Of a stretch of 63,743 nucleotides of DNA, positions 8,447 to 16,263 are shown one piece after another. Below the pieces are notes generated by a model. That model searched no databases. It saw only the letters and a program-made list of their open reading frames with translations, and was not told the DNA's origin. Position numbers and translations under genes: made by a program. The DNA is taken from contig CALKLQ010000053.1 of the NCBI GenBank assembly GCA_937992055.1, positions 1 through 63,743 on the forward strand, written 5' to 3'. Every line of letters begins with the position of its first letter. Position 1 is the stretch's first letter. Source of the stretch: an uncultured Clostridia bacterium (GTDB lineage: Bacteria; Bacillota; Clostridia; Christensenellales; UBA1242).

Positions 8447-10075
8447 TTAATAAACATTAGCTTCATTAACATTGTTATTATGACAAGCACATTTATTATC
8501 TTCTTTTTCTGCAACCAAACACTCTGTTGTAAGAAGAGTGGATGCCACACTTGCAGCATTAACAAGCGCAGATTTTGTAACTTTTGTAGGATCAATAATA
8601 CCCGCTTCAAACATATCTACAAACTTGTTGTTCAAAGCATCATATCCATAACTAACAGAATCTTTGGAAGTAACTTCATTAACTATTACTCCACCATCAA
8701 CACCCGCATTTTTTGAAATTTGTCTAATAGGTTCCTCTATTGCTCTTAAAATAACATTAGCTCCAGTTTTTTCATCGCCTTCAAGGCTATCAACCAAGTT
8801 TTTAACATATTTAATTGTTTTCAAAAGAGCAACTCCACCGCCAGCAACCACACCTTCACTTGTAGCCGCTTTTGTAGCAGAAAGGGCATCCTCAATTCTA
8901 AGTTTTTTCTCCTTCATTTCAACTTCTGTAGCTGCACCAACATTAATAACCGCAACTCCGCCGGCAAGCTTTGCGAGTCTTTCAGAGAGCTTTTCTTTTT
9001 CATAGTCACTTGTTTCATTAGCTAGTTGAAGTCTAATAGAATTAATTCTTGACTGAAGTTTTGCTTTATCACCAGCACCTTCAACAATTGTTGTGTTGTC
9101 TTTATCAACCGTAACCTGTCTTGCCCTTCCAAGCATTTCAAGAGAAGTGGTTTTTAAATCCATTCCAAGCTCTTCTGACACCACAGTCGCCCCAGTCAAA
9201 ATTGCAATATCTTCAAGCATAGCCTTACGCTTATCACCAAAGCTAGGAGCCTTAACAGCAACAGAATTAAAAGCACCTCTTAATTTATTTAAGATTAGCA
9301 TTGCAAGGGCATCACCCTCCACTTCATCAGCAATTATAACAAGTTTTTCACCAGACTTGGCAAGAGCCTCCAAAATTGGCAAAATTTCTTGAACTGAAGA
9401 AATCTTTTTGTCTGTAACTAAAATATAAGGATTGTCAAAAACTGCCTGCATTTTGTCCATGTCGGTGCACATATAGGTTGATAAAAAGCCCCTGTCAAAT
9501 TGCATTCCTTCCACAATGGAAAGTTCGGTTTTCATTGTTTTAGATTCTTCTACAGTAATCACTCCGTCTTTTCCAACTTTTTCCATGGCTTCTGCGATCA
9601 ATTTTCCTATATTTTCATCAGAAGCAGAAATGCTAGCAACTTGAGCAATAGCTTTGCTATCTTCAACTGGTTTTGAAAACTCTTTTAATTTGTTGCAAAC
9701 CACCTCAACAGCCTTGTCAATTCCCCTTCTCATAATCATAGGATTAGCGCCAGCAACAAAGTTTTTATTGCCCTCTCTAATTATAGCTTGAGCAAGTACG
9801 CAAGCGGTGGTGGTTCCATCTCCTGCCACATCATTGGTTTTCACACTGACTTCTTTAATCAGTTGAGCTCCCATATTTTCAAATGCGTCTTCTAACTCAA
9901 CTTCTTTTGCAATGGTAACACCATCATTGGTTATGAGTGGGGTAGAAAATTTCTTTTCCAAAACCACATTTCTACCTTTTGGTCCAAGTGTAATTTTTAC
10001 CGTGTCCGCAAGAATATTAACACCTTTTTCCAAAGCTCTTCTTGCATCCTCACCATATTTAATTTGTTTTGCCAT
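8447..10075 (-). CDS. groL: Chaperonin GroEL (60 kDa)
   Basis: ATP-dependent chaperonin that folds proteins inside a double ring with GroES as lid. The 542 residues show the nucleotide-binding signatures KITLGPKGRNVVLEK and VAGDGTTTACVLAQAI, and the family signature AVEEP-like AIEEPIRQISKNAG near residue 410. ATG follows AGGAGG. The C-terminal tail is unusual: it ends EKEDNKCACHNNNVNEANVY instead of the usual Gly-Gly-Met repeats. It lies 8 bp downstream of groS in the standard operon. Confidence 0.98.
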   Translation of the reverse strand: MAKQIKYGEDARRALEKGVNILADTVKITLGPKGRNVVLEKKFSTPLITNDGVTIAKEVELEDAFENMGAQLIKEVSVKTNDVAGDGTTTACVLAQAIIREGNKNFVAGANPMIMRRGIDKAVEVVCNKLKEFSKPVEDSKAIAQVASISASDENIGKLIAEAMEKVGKDGVITVEESKTMKTELSIVEGMQFDRGFLSTYMCTDMDKMQAVFDNPYILVTDKKISSVQEILPILEALAKSGEKLVIIADEVEGDALAMLILNKLRGAFNSVAVKAPSFGDKRKAMLEDIAILTGATVVSEELGMDLKTTSLEMLGRARQVTVDKDNTTIVEGAGDKAKLQSRINSIRLQLANETSDYEKEKLSERLAKLAGGVAVINVGAATEVEMKEKKLRIEDALSATKAATSEGVVAGGGVALLKTIKYVKNLVDSLEGDEKTGANVILRAIEEPIRQISKNAGVDGGVIVNEVTSKDSVSYGYDALNNKFVDMFEAGIIDPTKVTKSALVNAASVASTLLTTECLVAEKEDNKCACHNNNVNEANVY

Positions 10076-10083
10076 AATACCTC

Positions 10084-10368
10084 CTAATCAATAATTGCAA
10101 GAACATCTGTTTGTTTAATAATAATATATTCTTCATCATCATATTTAAACTCACTACCTGCATACTTTGTAAAAATAACTCTATCTCCGACTTTTAATTT
10201 CATTTCCACGTTTTTTCCATCAATAACTCCGCCTTCACCCACTGCTACAACTTTTGCAACCTGAGATTTTTCCAAACTAGCAGTTGGCAACATTAGCCCG
10301 CTTGAAGTTTTTTCATTGTTTTTTTCAACAGAAAGAATAACTCTGTCAAAAAGTGGTTTTAATTTCAT
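10084..10368 (-). CDS. groS: Co-chaperonin GroES (10 kDa)
   Basis: Seven-fold lid of the GroEL chamber. The chosen ATG at 10368 follows AGGAGG (10374-10379) at the right spacing, giving 94 residues that begin MKLKPLFDRVILSVE; the longer frame to 10443 overlaps the promoter. The mobile loop NEKTSSGLMLPTASLEKSQ and the GKVVAVGEG-type segment (AKVVAVGEGG) are present, as is the C-terminal KYAGSEFKYDDEEYIII. First gene of groS-groL. Confidence 0.97.
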   Translation of the reverse strand: MKLKPLFDRVILSVEKNNEKTSSGLMLPTASLEKSQVAKVVAVGEGGVIDGKNVEMKLKVGDRVIFTKYAGSEFKYDDEEYIIIKQTDVLAIID

Positions 10369-10413
10369 AAATGCCTCCTTAAAAAAAATTTTTGCATTAA
10401 ATTTAACAATTAA

Positions 10414-10443
10414 ATTATAGCTTTTTAAAATAAAAATGTCCAA
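10414..10443 (-). promoter_or_regulatory. Sigma-A promoter of groS-groL, no CIRCE operator seen
   Basis: On the minus strand TTGGAC (10438-10443) precedes a perfect TATAAT (10414-10419) by 18 bases. I looked for the HrcA operator CIRCE (TTAGCACTC-N9-GAGTGCTAA) between the promoter and the gene and found no trace of it, so control differs from the usual Bacillus pattern. Confidence 0.65.
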
Positions 10444-10463
10444 CTAAAAGCTTTTATCAAATA

Positions 10464-10492
10464 GAATAGTTTGTCGTATTTATGCATACATA
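10464..10492 (+). promoter_or_regulatory. Possible sigma-E-like sporulation promoter
   Basis: GAATAGT (10464-10470), 14 bases, then CATACATA (10485-10492). This is 6 of 7 and 6 of 8 matches to the Bacillus sigma-E boxes as I recall them. Transcription would start near 10499, ahead of a GGGAG site and the ATG at 10528. Confidence 0.3.
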
Positions 10493-10527
10493 TGTTATAT
10501 GACAAATTTGGGAGAGTCAATAGTTTT

Positions 10528-11283
10528 ATGCCAAAAAAATTTAAATTATTTGGAATATGTGTAATAATTTTGTCCATTGGTCTTTCTTTTGTATTGGCAG
10601 ATTTATTTTCAAGTTTAATAACTGTAGGAAACTTTGCCTTTTTGACAACTCAAACAACCAAATGCAATTCTTACACCATATATGCGGTGTCAATTGAAAA
10701 AGCACTTTCAATGACACAAGCTAAAGATAAGGTTGAGAGTGTAGTTCAAAAGAATGGTGCAGGATTTATATATTCAAAAGATAACGTTTATTACGTTTTA
10801 GCTAGTGGTTATGAAAACAAGAGCGACGCAGAAAAAGTGGTTGAACATCTTTCTGATAGCGGTGTCAGCTCTGAAATAGTTGAAATTAAGGTAGATAAAA
10901 TAGAGATAGATATGAACCTATCTACAAATGAAAAGACAACCATGTCTGAATCTATTAATTTATTTAAGAACACATACAAAACTCTATATGATATTTCAAT
11001 AAGTTTGGATACAGCGGTTAAAAGTAAAAGTGAATGCAAACTGTTGCTAAACGACTTAAAAGCCAACGTTTTAAAAACCCAATCTAATTTTGACACTCAG
11101 TTTAATTCTAAACTAAATTCTAAGCTCTTAAGCATAAAACTACAGATTAATGAACTTACAACAACAATACAAACATTAATAAACAACGCAGATAATGACC
11201 TTTTATCAGCTCATATTAAATGCGCCTATCTTGAAACAATCAAGCTAAATCAATCTTTGGCAAATGATATAAATTCCAATTAA
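10528..11283 (+). CDS. SPOR-domain membrane protein
   Basis: 251 residues from the ATG at 10528; a longer frame opens at 10471 but would begin inside the putative promoter. A short basic N-terminus (MPKKFK) is followed by one membrane segment (LFGICVIILSIGLSFVLADLF, about residues 7-27). A compact domain follows at about residues 47-115: YTIYAVSIEKALSMTQAKDK ... GFIYSKDNVYYVLASGYENK ... AEKVVEHLSDSGVSSEIVEI. This is the pattern of a SPOR peptidoglycan-binding domain. The C-terminal 130 residues are helical, probably coiled coil. The protein is likely anchored in the membrane with the SPOR domain outside, possibly acting at the division or engulfment septum. The exact function is unknown. Confidence 0.75.
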   Translation: MPKKFKLFGICVIILSIGLSFVLADLFSSLITVGNFAFLTTQTTKCNSYTIYAVSIEKALSMTQAKDKVESVVQKNGAGFIYSKDNVYYVLASGYENKSDAEKVVEHLSDSGVSSEIVEIKVDKIEIDMNLSTNEKTTMSESINLFKNTYKTLYDISISLDTAVKSKSECKLLLNDLKANVLKTQSNFDTQFNSKLNSKLLSIKLQINELTTTIQTLINNADNDLLSAHIKCAYLETIKLNQSLANDINSN

Positions 11284-11350
11284 TTGATAAAAAGACTAAT
11301 TTAATAAATAAATATTAAAACTATTGATAAGTTAAATAAAAATAATATAA

Positions 11351-11383
11351 AAAATAAGCAAATAAATTTATTTTGCTTATTTT
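11351..11383. terminator. Bidirectional terminator between the SPOR gene and hflX
   Basis: Perfect 12-bp stem AAAATAAGCAAA / TTTGCTTATTTT (11351-11362 and 11372-11383) flanked by A-rich and T-rich tracts. It lies between two convergent genes. Confidence 0.75.
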
Positions 11384-11389
11384 ATTAAT

Positions 11390-12475
11390 CTAATTAGTTA
11401 AATTTTCCAATTTTTCTAAAATTTTTGCCTTTAAATCTTCTATTCCTATATTTTTTAAGGCAGAAATACAAACATAGTCAAGCTCAGTATCTGGCAACAA
11501 ATGAATTTTGTCGCATTTGTTAAATACTAGAACAATTTCTGACTTAGCCCCTAATTTCTTTAGCACATCATTTACAACCTTCATTTTCTGTTCTCTTTCA
11601 CTATCTGAAGCATCAATCACATGCAAAATCAAATCTGCATTTCTAGCTTCATCCAAGGTTGAAGCAAACGCATGCATGAGCGAATGCGGAAGTTTTTCAA
11701 TAAATCCAACTGTGTCTGTTAAAATTATTTCGTAACCTAATTTTAAAAATAATTTTCGACTTGTTGTTTCTAAAGTGGCAAATAACTTATCATCAGCATA
11801 AACATCAGCTTTAGAAAGCAAATTTAAAAGCGTGCTCTTGCCAGCATTAGTGTAACCAACTATGGCAACAGAAAATTTATTAGATTTAAATCTCGCCTTA
11901 TTTTTTATTTCTCTATTTTTCTCTAATTCCCCAAGTTGTTTTTCTAGATATGAAATTCTTTTTTCCAAATGTCGTTTATCAAGTTCAAGTTTTGTTTCTC
12001 CAGGACCTCTAGTCCCAACCCCTCCAGAAGAAAATCTACCACTACTTCCTGAAATACTGGATAGTCTAGGCAAAAAATATTTTGCCTGGGCAAGTTCAAC
12101 TTGAAGTTTGCCCTCATTAGATTTAGCTCTTGTTGCAAAAATATCTAAAATCAGGTTAAACCTATCTATAACCCTAATGTCGAGCGCATCACTTAAATTT
12201 CTAATTTGTGAACCAGATAATTCATGATCTACAATTAAAACATCAGCGTTTTTAACTTTTTCCTTTAATTCATCTACCTTTCCGCTACCAATTAAAAAGG
12301 TTGGATTTATCTCTCTCAACATTTGATAATCTTTTCCAACAACTTCCACTCCAACTGTATCACATAGTCGCTCAAGCTCCTTGAGTTGAGAAAAAACATC
12401 TTCTTTATTATCAAAAATAACTCCAAACAAAAAGGCTTTTTCTTTAACTTTTTCGTTACTAAAATTTTTAGCCAT
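11390..12475 (-). CDS. hflX: Ribosome-associated GTPase HflX
   Basis: GTPase that binds the 50S subunit and splits or rescues stalled ribosomes under stress. The 361 residues show an N-terminal HflX domain (LIGSGKVDELKEKV, LIVDHELSGSQIRNL), a glycine-rich linker SSGGVGTRGPGETKLELDKR (about residues 148-167), and the G domain: G1 GYTNAGKSTLLNLL, G3 DTVGFIEKLP, G4 NKCD. The ATG follows AGAGGT. Monocistronic and convergent with the SPOR gene. Confidence 0.96.
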   Translation of the reverse strand: MAKNFSNEKVKEKAFLFGVIFDNKEDVFSQLKELERLCDTVGVEVVGKDYQMLREINPTFLIGSGKVDELKEKVKNADVLIVDHELSGSQIRNLSDALDIRVIDRFNLILDIFATRAKSNEGKLQVELAQAKYFLPRLSSISGSSGRFSSGGVGTRGPGETKLELDKRHLEKRISYLEKQLGELEKNREIKNKARFKSNKFSVAIVGYTNAGKSTLLNLLSKADVYADDKLFATLETTSRKLFLKLGYEIILTDTVGFIEKLPHSLMHAFASTLDEARNADLILHVIDASDSEREQKMKVVNDVLKKLGAKSEIVLVFNKCDKIHLLPDTELDYVCISALKNIGIEDLKAKILEKLENLTN

Positions 12476-12828
12476 TAATTTACCTCTATTAAATAGTTTA
12501 CTATAAATTTATTATTAAAACAAATTTTTTACAAATAAAGAAAAACATATTTGTGTCCTTCTTGTAAAAGTTTATTGTTAAAAATAAGAAAAATCTTTTT
12601 AATAATTTATTTATAATTTGCTTTTATATATCAATTAATATTCTTTCAAATTTTTTAAATTAATGCTAATTAAAAAAATTTTAATAAGTGTAACATATTT
12701 AAAAAAATAGCATAGTATGAAATATAACACAAAAGAAGTAAAGTGAAGTACAAAAGATAAAATAATTAATTTTTTAAGCGCTTATTAAATTAATTATAGA
12801 TTTGCAAATTAATAAAGGAGGAAAAACC
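12476..12828. other. AT-rich intergenic region before the Cys-rich gene
   Basis: 353 bp divergent region between hflX and the Cys-rich ORF, very AT-rich and without ORFs. It holds a promoter-like block (12693-12719) shared with 57823-57850, and a perfect palindrome TAAGCGCTTA (12775-12784) nested inside a larger TAATTAAT / ATTAATTA inverted repeat. The palindrome could be an operator or an RNA hairpin in the leader. Confidence 0.5.
12693..12719 (+). promoter_or_regulatory. Promoter-like block, sigma-K-like, shared with 57823-57850
   Basis: AC (12693-12694), 16 bases (ATATTTAAAAAAATAG), then CATAGTATG (12711-12719) and AAAT. This resembles the AC-N16-CATANNNTA form of mother-cell sigma-K promoters. 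The same arrangement and much of the same sequence precede the other Cys-rich gene at 57894. Confidence 0.4.
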
Positions 12829-13032
12829 ATGAACTTTTTCAATGGCTTTGGCTTTGGCGGATTTGGCGGACATGACAGAAACGATAATAACTGCTGCTGC
12901 GACATAATTTTGCTTTTATTGCTTCTATCTTGCTGTGGATGTGACACAAACATAGACATTTGTAGCATTTTGTGGATTGTAATTTTACTTTCTATATGCG
13001 GAAATGGCTGTAACCACAGACAACCTTGCTAG
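12829..13032 (+). CDS. Small Cys-rich, glycine/leucine-rich protein
   Basis: 67 residues from the ATG at 12829, which follows a perfect AAGGAGG at 12815-12821. N-terminus MNFFNGFGFGGFGGHD is Gly/Phe-rich. Next comes a CCC triplet, a Leu run (IILLLLLLSCCGC), and a second hydrophobic stretch (ILWIVILLSICGNGC). There are eleven cysteines in all. I do not recognise a named family. The composition recalls small spore-coat or surface proteins of Firmicutes that cross-link through disulfides, and the sporulation-like promoter supports that, but it remains inference. It is followed directly by a strong terminator, so it is a single-gene unit. Confidence 0.7.
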   Translation: MNFFNGFGFGGFGGHDRNDNNCCCDIILLLLLLSCCGCDTNIDICSILWIVILLSICGNGCNHRQPC

Positions 13033-13046
13033 TACATAATTAAAAT

Positions 13047-13085
13047 AAATCTCTTAAAGGCTCATGCTTTTAAGAGATTTTTTCA
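13047..13085 (+). terminator. Rho-independent terminator of the Cys-rich gene
   Basis: Perfect 12-bp stem AAATCTCTTAAA / TTTAAGAGATTT (13047-13058, 13069-13080), then a T-run. Confidence 0.9.
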
Positions 13086-13193
13086 TACCTATTTAGTATC
13101 TATAAATCAAAGCTAATATCAATAAAAGATTTATTAGTTAAAAGTGTTGCTTTGCAAATAAAAGCAATTTCTGATAACTAATTACTAAATATG

Positions 13194-13876
13194 CTAAAAA
13201 GTGACCAAAGAGCAAAAACAAATATCATTTTTTATTTTAGCAATAATCTTGAATTGATTTTCCTCATTTGAATAATACAATTTTATTTCATCATTTAATT
13301 TTGCTTCGTGATCAAAATTAATTATAATTTGTTTAAAATTTCTATTGAAAAATTGTTCAATCAAGGTTCCATAAACTTTATTGTTCATATGAGAATTGTT
13401 ATCTAAACAATTTTTATCTACAATAAAATCAGCTTGATTATTCAAATTATCAAAATCAAATTTATTCAATTTTAATGTTGAATCTTTTATTTGGCGAATA
13501 GGAACCGGATAATCAATACTTTCAAAACTTGAGAGTTTCCTAGTCATTGTGTCAATTAAGCACCAGTTATAAACTGCCCTTACAAAAATTTTGTCTTCTG
13601 AAATTATTTCAAAATGTCTGTCGCAATCAAATTTACCTCTATCGATAATATAAGTTTTTAATGTATACTCCTTGTCCAAATTTAATTGTAAAAGAATATC
13701 AATTTTTAATTTAGATATAACCCACAACTTATTTTTTTTGATGAGAGAATCAAATCCCACACCTAGGATTTCAGCATGAGAGACAGCAATTTCTTCAAAA
13801 ACGCTCATTAAAGACTTTAGAGAAATGCTATTATTTTTAAAATCTTTTTGACAATTATTTTAGTAAGTTCAAACAT
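13194..13876 (-). CDS. Acyl-ACP thioesterase, N-terminus frameshifted as sequenced
   Basis: Hotdog-fold thioesterase that releases fatty acids from acyl carrier protein. The readable main frame begins at 13808 (204 residues) with AVSHAEILGVGFDSLIKKNK, WVISKLKIDI and, in the second hotdog half, NCLDNNSHMNNKVYGTLIEQ. The family's first strand is missing. It lies just upstream in another frame: ATG at 13876 after a GAGGAT site encodes MFELTKIIVKK, then the frame must change at the A5 run (13845-13849) to continue as DFKNNSISLKSLMSVFEE. One additional A restores a full-length protein of about 227 residues. This is either a homopolymer sequencing error, a true frameshift, or slippage. Confidence 0.75.
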
Positions 13877-13885
13877 AATAATCCT

Positions 13886-14287
13886 CTAATTAAGTTTTAA
13901 ATATTCACACATTTCACTCAAAGTATGATTAGCATTATCAAGTTTAGGAAAAACCCTCATTCCATCATCTTCTTTTCTAGGATAAATGTGAAAATGCAAA
14001 TGAAAAACACTTTGTTCTGCAGAAGGCTCATTTGAACAAATCAGATTAAAACCGTCATATCCTTTAGATTTATAATGGTTCATAATTTTTTTAATTGCCC
14101 TTATTAACTCTAAGAGTGTAACCTCATCGCAATCTAACATATTTCTAAAATGCTTTTTGGGTATAACAAGAGTATGTCCGTCAACATCTTTTGCAATGTC
14201 TAAAAATGCCAAAACATAATCATCTTCGTAAATTTTATTAGTTTCTATTTCTCCATTAATAATTTTGCAAAAAACACAATTATTCAA
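13886..14287 (-). CDS. HIT-family nucleotide-binding hydrolase
   Basis: Histidine-triad protein, probably a purine nucleoside phosphoramidase of the HinT type. The triad HLHFHIYPR lies near the C-terminus. NNCVFCKIINGEIETNKIYE with CxxC at the N-terminus and DGHTLVIPKKHFRNM are typical. I prefer the TTG at 14287, which lies about 8 bases after GGAAGGA and gives MNNCVFCK (133 residues); an ATG at 14308 lies inside the preceding gene and has no good site. Overlaps the upstream gene by 8 bases. Confidence 0.9.
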   Translation of the reverse strand: MNNCVFCKIINGEIETNKIYEDDYVLAFLDIAKDVDGHTLVIPKKHFRNMLDCDEVTLLELIRAIKKIMNHYKSKGYDGFNLICSNEPSAEQSVFHLHFHIYPRKEDDGMRVFPKLDNANHTLSEMCEYLKLN

Positions 14288-14642
14288 AATATCTTTCCTT
14301 CCTTTCATTGATTGAATTCAATTTACAATTATTCAAATAAGATAGAATAAATGATTCAGACTCTTTTCTTTTCAAAAGTTGAAAAACGACAAAACGACGA
14401 TATTCCTCTGTCATATCTACTGGACTATTTAGTTTGACCCCTTTTTGCCATTCTAAAACGCAATAATAATTATTTAAATTTAAAATTGCAATTGTGTTAT
14501 CATCTAATTTTAAATCATGGAATTTTAGTTTAATAAAAGCTTTATATGAATTTTCACCTAAATTTTTAAATTCAACATAATATTTTTTTGCCTCATTTTT
14601 CCCGCATACAAATTCCAAAAATTGTTCCCTATCTAAAAGCAT
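14280..14642 (-). CDS. Hypothetical protein
   Basis: 120 residues, start MLLDREQFLEFVCGKNEAKK. I do not recognise the family. Predicted features are mixed alpha/beta with an acidic and basic pattern, NYYCVLEWQKGVKL in the middle and a basic C-terminal helix ending NERKERYFE. No signal peptide or membrane segment. It overlaps the HIT gene, so the two are co-transcribed. Confidence 0.6.
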   Translation of the reverse strand: MLLDREQFLEFVCGKNEAKKYYVEFKNLGENSYKAFIKLKFHDLKLDDNTIAILNLNNYYCVLEWQKGVKLNSPVDMTEEYRRFVVFQLLKRKESESFILSYLNNCKLNSINERKERYFE

Positions 14643-14654
14643 ATTATACTCCCT

Positions 14655-14700
14655 TTATCAAAAAAATCGACTCTTAGACATAGGTTTAATAAGTCGATTT
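14655..14700 (-). terminator. Terminator of the ribosomal supercluster
   Basis: AAATCGACT (14664-14672) pairs with AGTCGATTT (14692-14700). On the minus strand the stem is followed by a run of T residues (14661-14666), 45 bases after the rplQ stop. Confidence 0.8.
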
Positions 14701-14744
14701 CTTTATTAATATTATGATTTATGTTTATGTCTAGTTAATCAACA

Positions 14745-15254
14745 TCAAACAAGTTCTATAATAGCCATTTCAGCTGCATCGCCACGTCTTTTTCCAAGTT
14801 TAATAATACGTGTGTATCCACCAGCAGTTCCAAGCTCTTTAGCTCTGTCAGCATATTTTGGGGCATAGACATTGAAAATCTTTTCAATCAATGGATGATT
14901 AATACCTTCAACTCTTGCATCAAAATTAGCCTTTTTTTCTTTTGGCATTCTTTGTTCCTGTACATCATACAAAAACGCCATAAGTTTTCTTCTAGCATTA
15001 AGCTTTTTAACTCCATCGTTAACAAAATTTTGTTTAACAACATTACCTTTTGAATCTTTAACATCTTTTGTTACATTAACAACGTCTGTATAAGAATTAA
15101 TTGCGAGTGTTAAAAGCTTCTCTGCCTTACTAGCAACAGATTTAGCTCTGGCTTTGGTTGTTTCAATTTTGCCATACCACAAAAGATTTGTCACTTGGTT
15201 TCTTAAAAGTGCAATTCTTTGGTCGGTTGGTCTTCCCAATTTATCGTTAGCCAT
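14745..15254 (-). CDS. rplQ: 50S ribosomal protein L17, extended
   Basis: Last gene of the alpha operon; L17 sits at the tunnel exit of the 50S subunit. N-terminus LGRPTDQRIALLRNQVTNLL and C-terminus GGYTRIIKLGKRRGDAAEMA are canonical. The 169 residues exceed the usual 115-130 because of extra sequence in the middle, roughly residues 55-120 (VTKDVKDSKGNVVKQNFVND and PKEKKANFDARVEGINHP). The ending is conventional. Confidence 0.97.
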   Translation of the reverse strand: MANDKLGRPTDQRIALLRNQVTNLLWYGKIETTKARAKSVASKAEKLLTLAINSYTDVVNVTKDVKDSKGNVVKQNFVNDGVKKLNARRKLMAFLYDVQEQRMPKEKKANFDARVEGINHPLIEKIFNVYAPKYADRAKELGTAGGYTRIIKLGKRRGDAAEMAIIELV

Positions 15255-15288
15255 AAATTTCTCCTATAAAATTTAAAATTATTAATGA

Positions 15289-16242
15289 TTAATCCTCATC
15301 ATTTCTGAGAGATAAGTTATAATCTTCTAGTTTAGCAATAACTTCTTCAATGGATTTAAGTCCCAAATTTCTAACTTTAAGCATATCATTCTTAGACTTT
15401 TTAACCAAATCTTCAACAGTGTTAATATTTGCACGTTTTAAGCAATTATATGAACGAACTGAAAGGTCCATTTCTTCAATTGGCATTTCCAAATATTTTG
15501 TTTGACTTTCCTCTTCATGTGAAATCAAAATATTTACATCATTCATTTCGGAGCAAAGAGAAACAAAAAGACCAACATGTTCCATAATGATTTTTCCGGC
15601 AAGTGAAACAATTTCTCTAGCAGTAATTGTTCCATTTGTTTGTACTTCTAAAATAAGTTTATCATAATCAATGCTTTGACCAACACGTGTGTTTTCTACA
15701 TTGTAGTTAACTTTTTTAACAGGAGAATAAAGTGAGTCAATTGCAACATAATCTACCATATCAACTTTTTCTTTATTTTGAGCACCGCTCACATAACCAC
15801 GGCCTCGTCCTATTAAAACTTCTAAATCAAAATCAGCATCGCTATCTAAAGTACAGATGTGCATGTCTTTATTTAAAATTTCAACCTGGTCATTATTTTC
15901 AAAATCAGCGGCAGTAACTTCTCCCTCGCCTTTTTTCCTAAGTCTTAAAGTAGTTGTGAAATCTGGGTCCTGAGATGTGGTTTTAACATAAAGTCCTTTC
16001 AAGTTAAGAACAATGTCAACAACATCTTCTTTAACACCCCTCACTGTGGAAAACTCATGTAAAACACCAGCTATTTTTATTGCGATTGGTGCGGCACCAG
16101 GAAGTGAAGATAAAAGAGTTCTTCTAAAACAATTGCCAAGTGTAATTCCGTAACCTCTTTCCAAAGGTTCGATAATAAACCTTGCAAAACTTCCGTTGTC
16201 TGTTTCCTCACAAGTGATTTTTGGTTTTTCAATTTCCATCAT
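15289..16242 (-). CDS. rpoA: RNA polymerase alpha subunit
   Basis: Scaffolds RNA polymerase assembly and contacts promoter UP elements and activators. 317 residues. N-terminal domain: EPLERGYGITLGNCFRRTLL and LKGLYVKTT. C-terminal domain: MPIEEMDLSVRSYNCLKRAN followed by NTVEDLVKKSKNDMLKVRNL. Starts MMEIEKPKI; both ATGs (16242 and 16239) are downstream of GGGGG. Lies between rpsD and rplQ as in other Firmicutes. Confidence 0.98.
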   Translation of the reverse strand: MMEIEKPKITCEETDNGSFARFIIEPLERGYGITLGNCFRRTLLSSLPGAAPIAIKIAGVLHEFSTVRGVKEDVVDIVLNLKGLYVKTTSQDPDFTTTLRLRKKGEGEVTAADFENNDQVEILNKDMHICTLDSDADFDLEVLIGRGRGYVSGAQNKEKVDMVDYVAIDSLYSPVKKVNYNVENTRVGQSIDYDKLILEVQTNGTITAREIVSLAGKIIMEHVGLFVSLCSEMNDVNILISHEEESQTKYLEMPIEEMDLSVRSYNCLKRANINTVEDLVKKSKNDMLKVRNLGLKSIEEVIAKLEDYNLSLRNDED

Positions 16243-16263
16243 AAATTTAATTTCCCCCTTAAA

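Noticed and set aside
8480..10094. Several plus-strand frames of 60-113 codons opposite groL
   Set aside because: They are antisense shadows of groL with low-complexity translations; the groL frame is unambiguous.
10369..10443. CIRCE operator for groS
   Set aside because: Looked for TTAGCACTC/GAGTGCTAA on both strands and found no similar pair.
14281..14308. ATG at 14308 as start of the HIT gene
   Set aside because: No ribosome-binding site; the TTG at 14287 has GGAAGGA at the right distance and gives the standard N-terminus.
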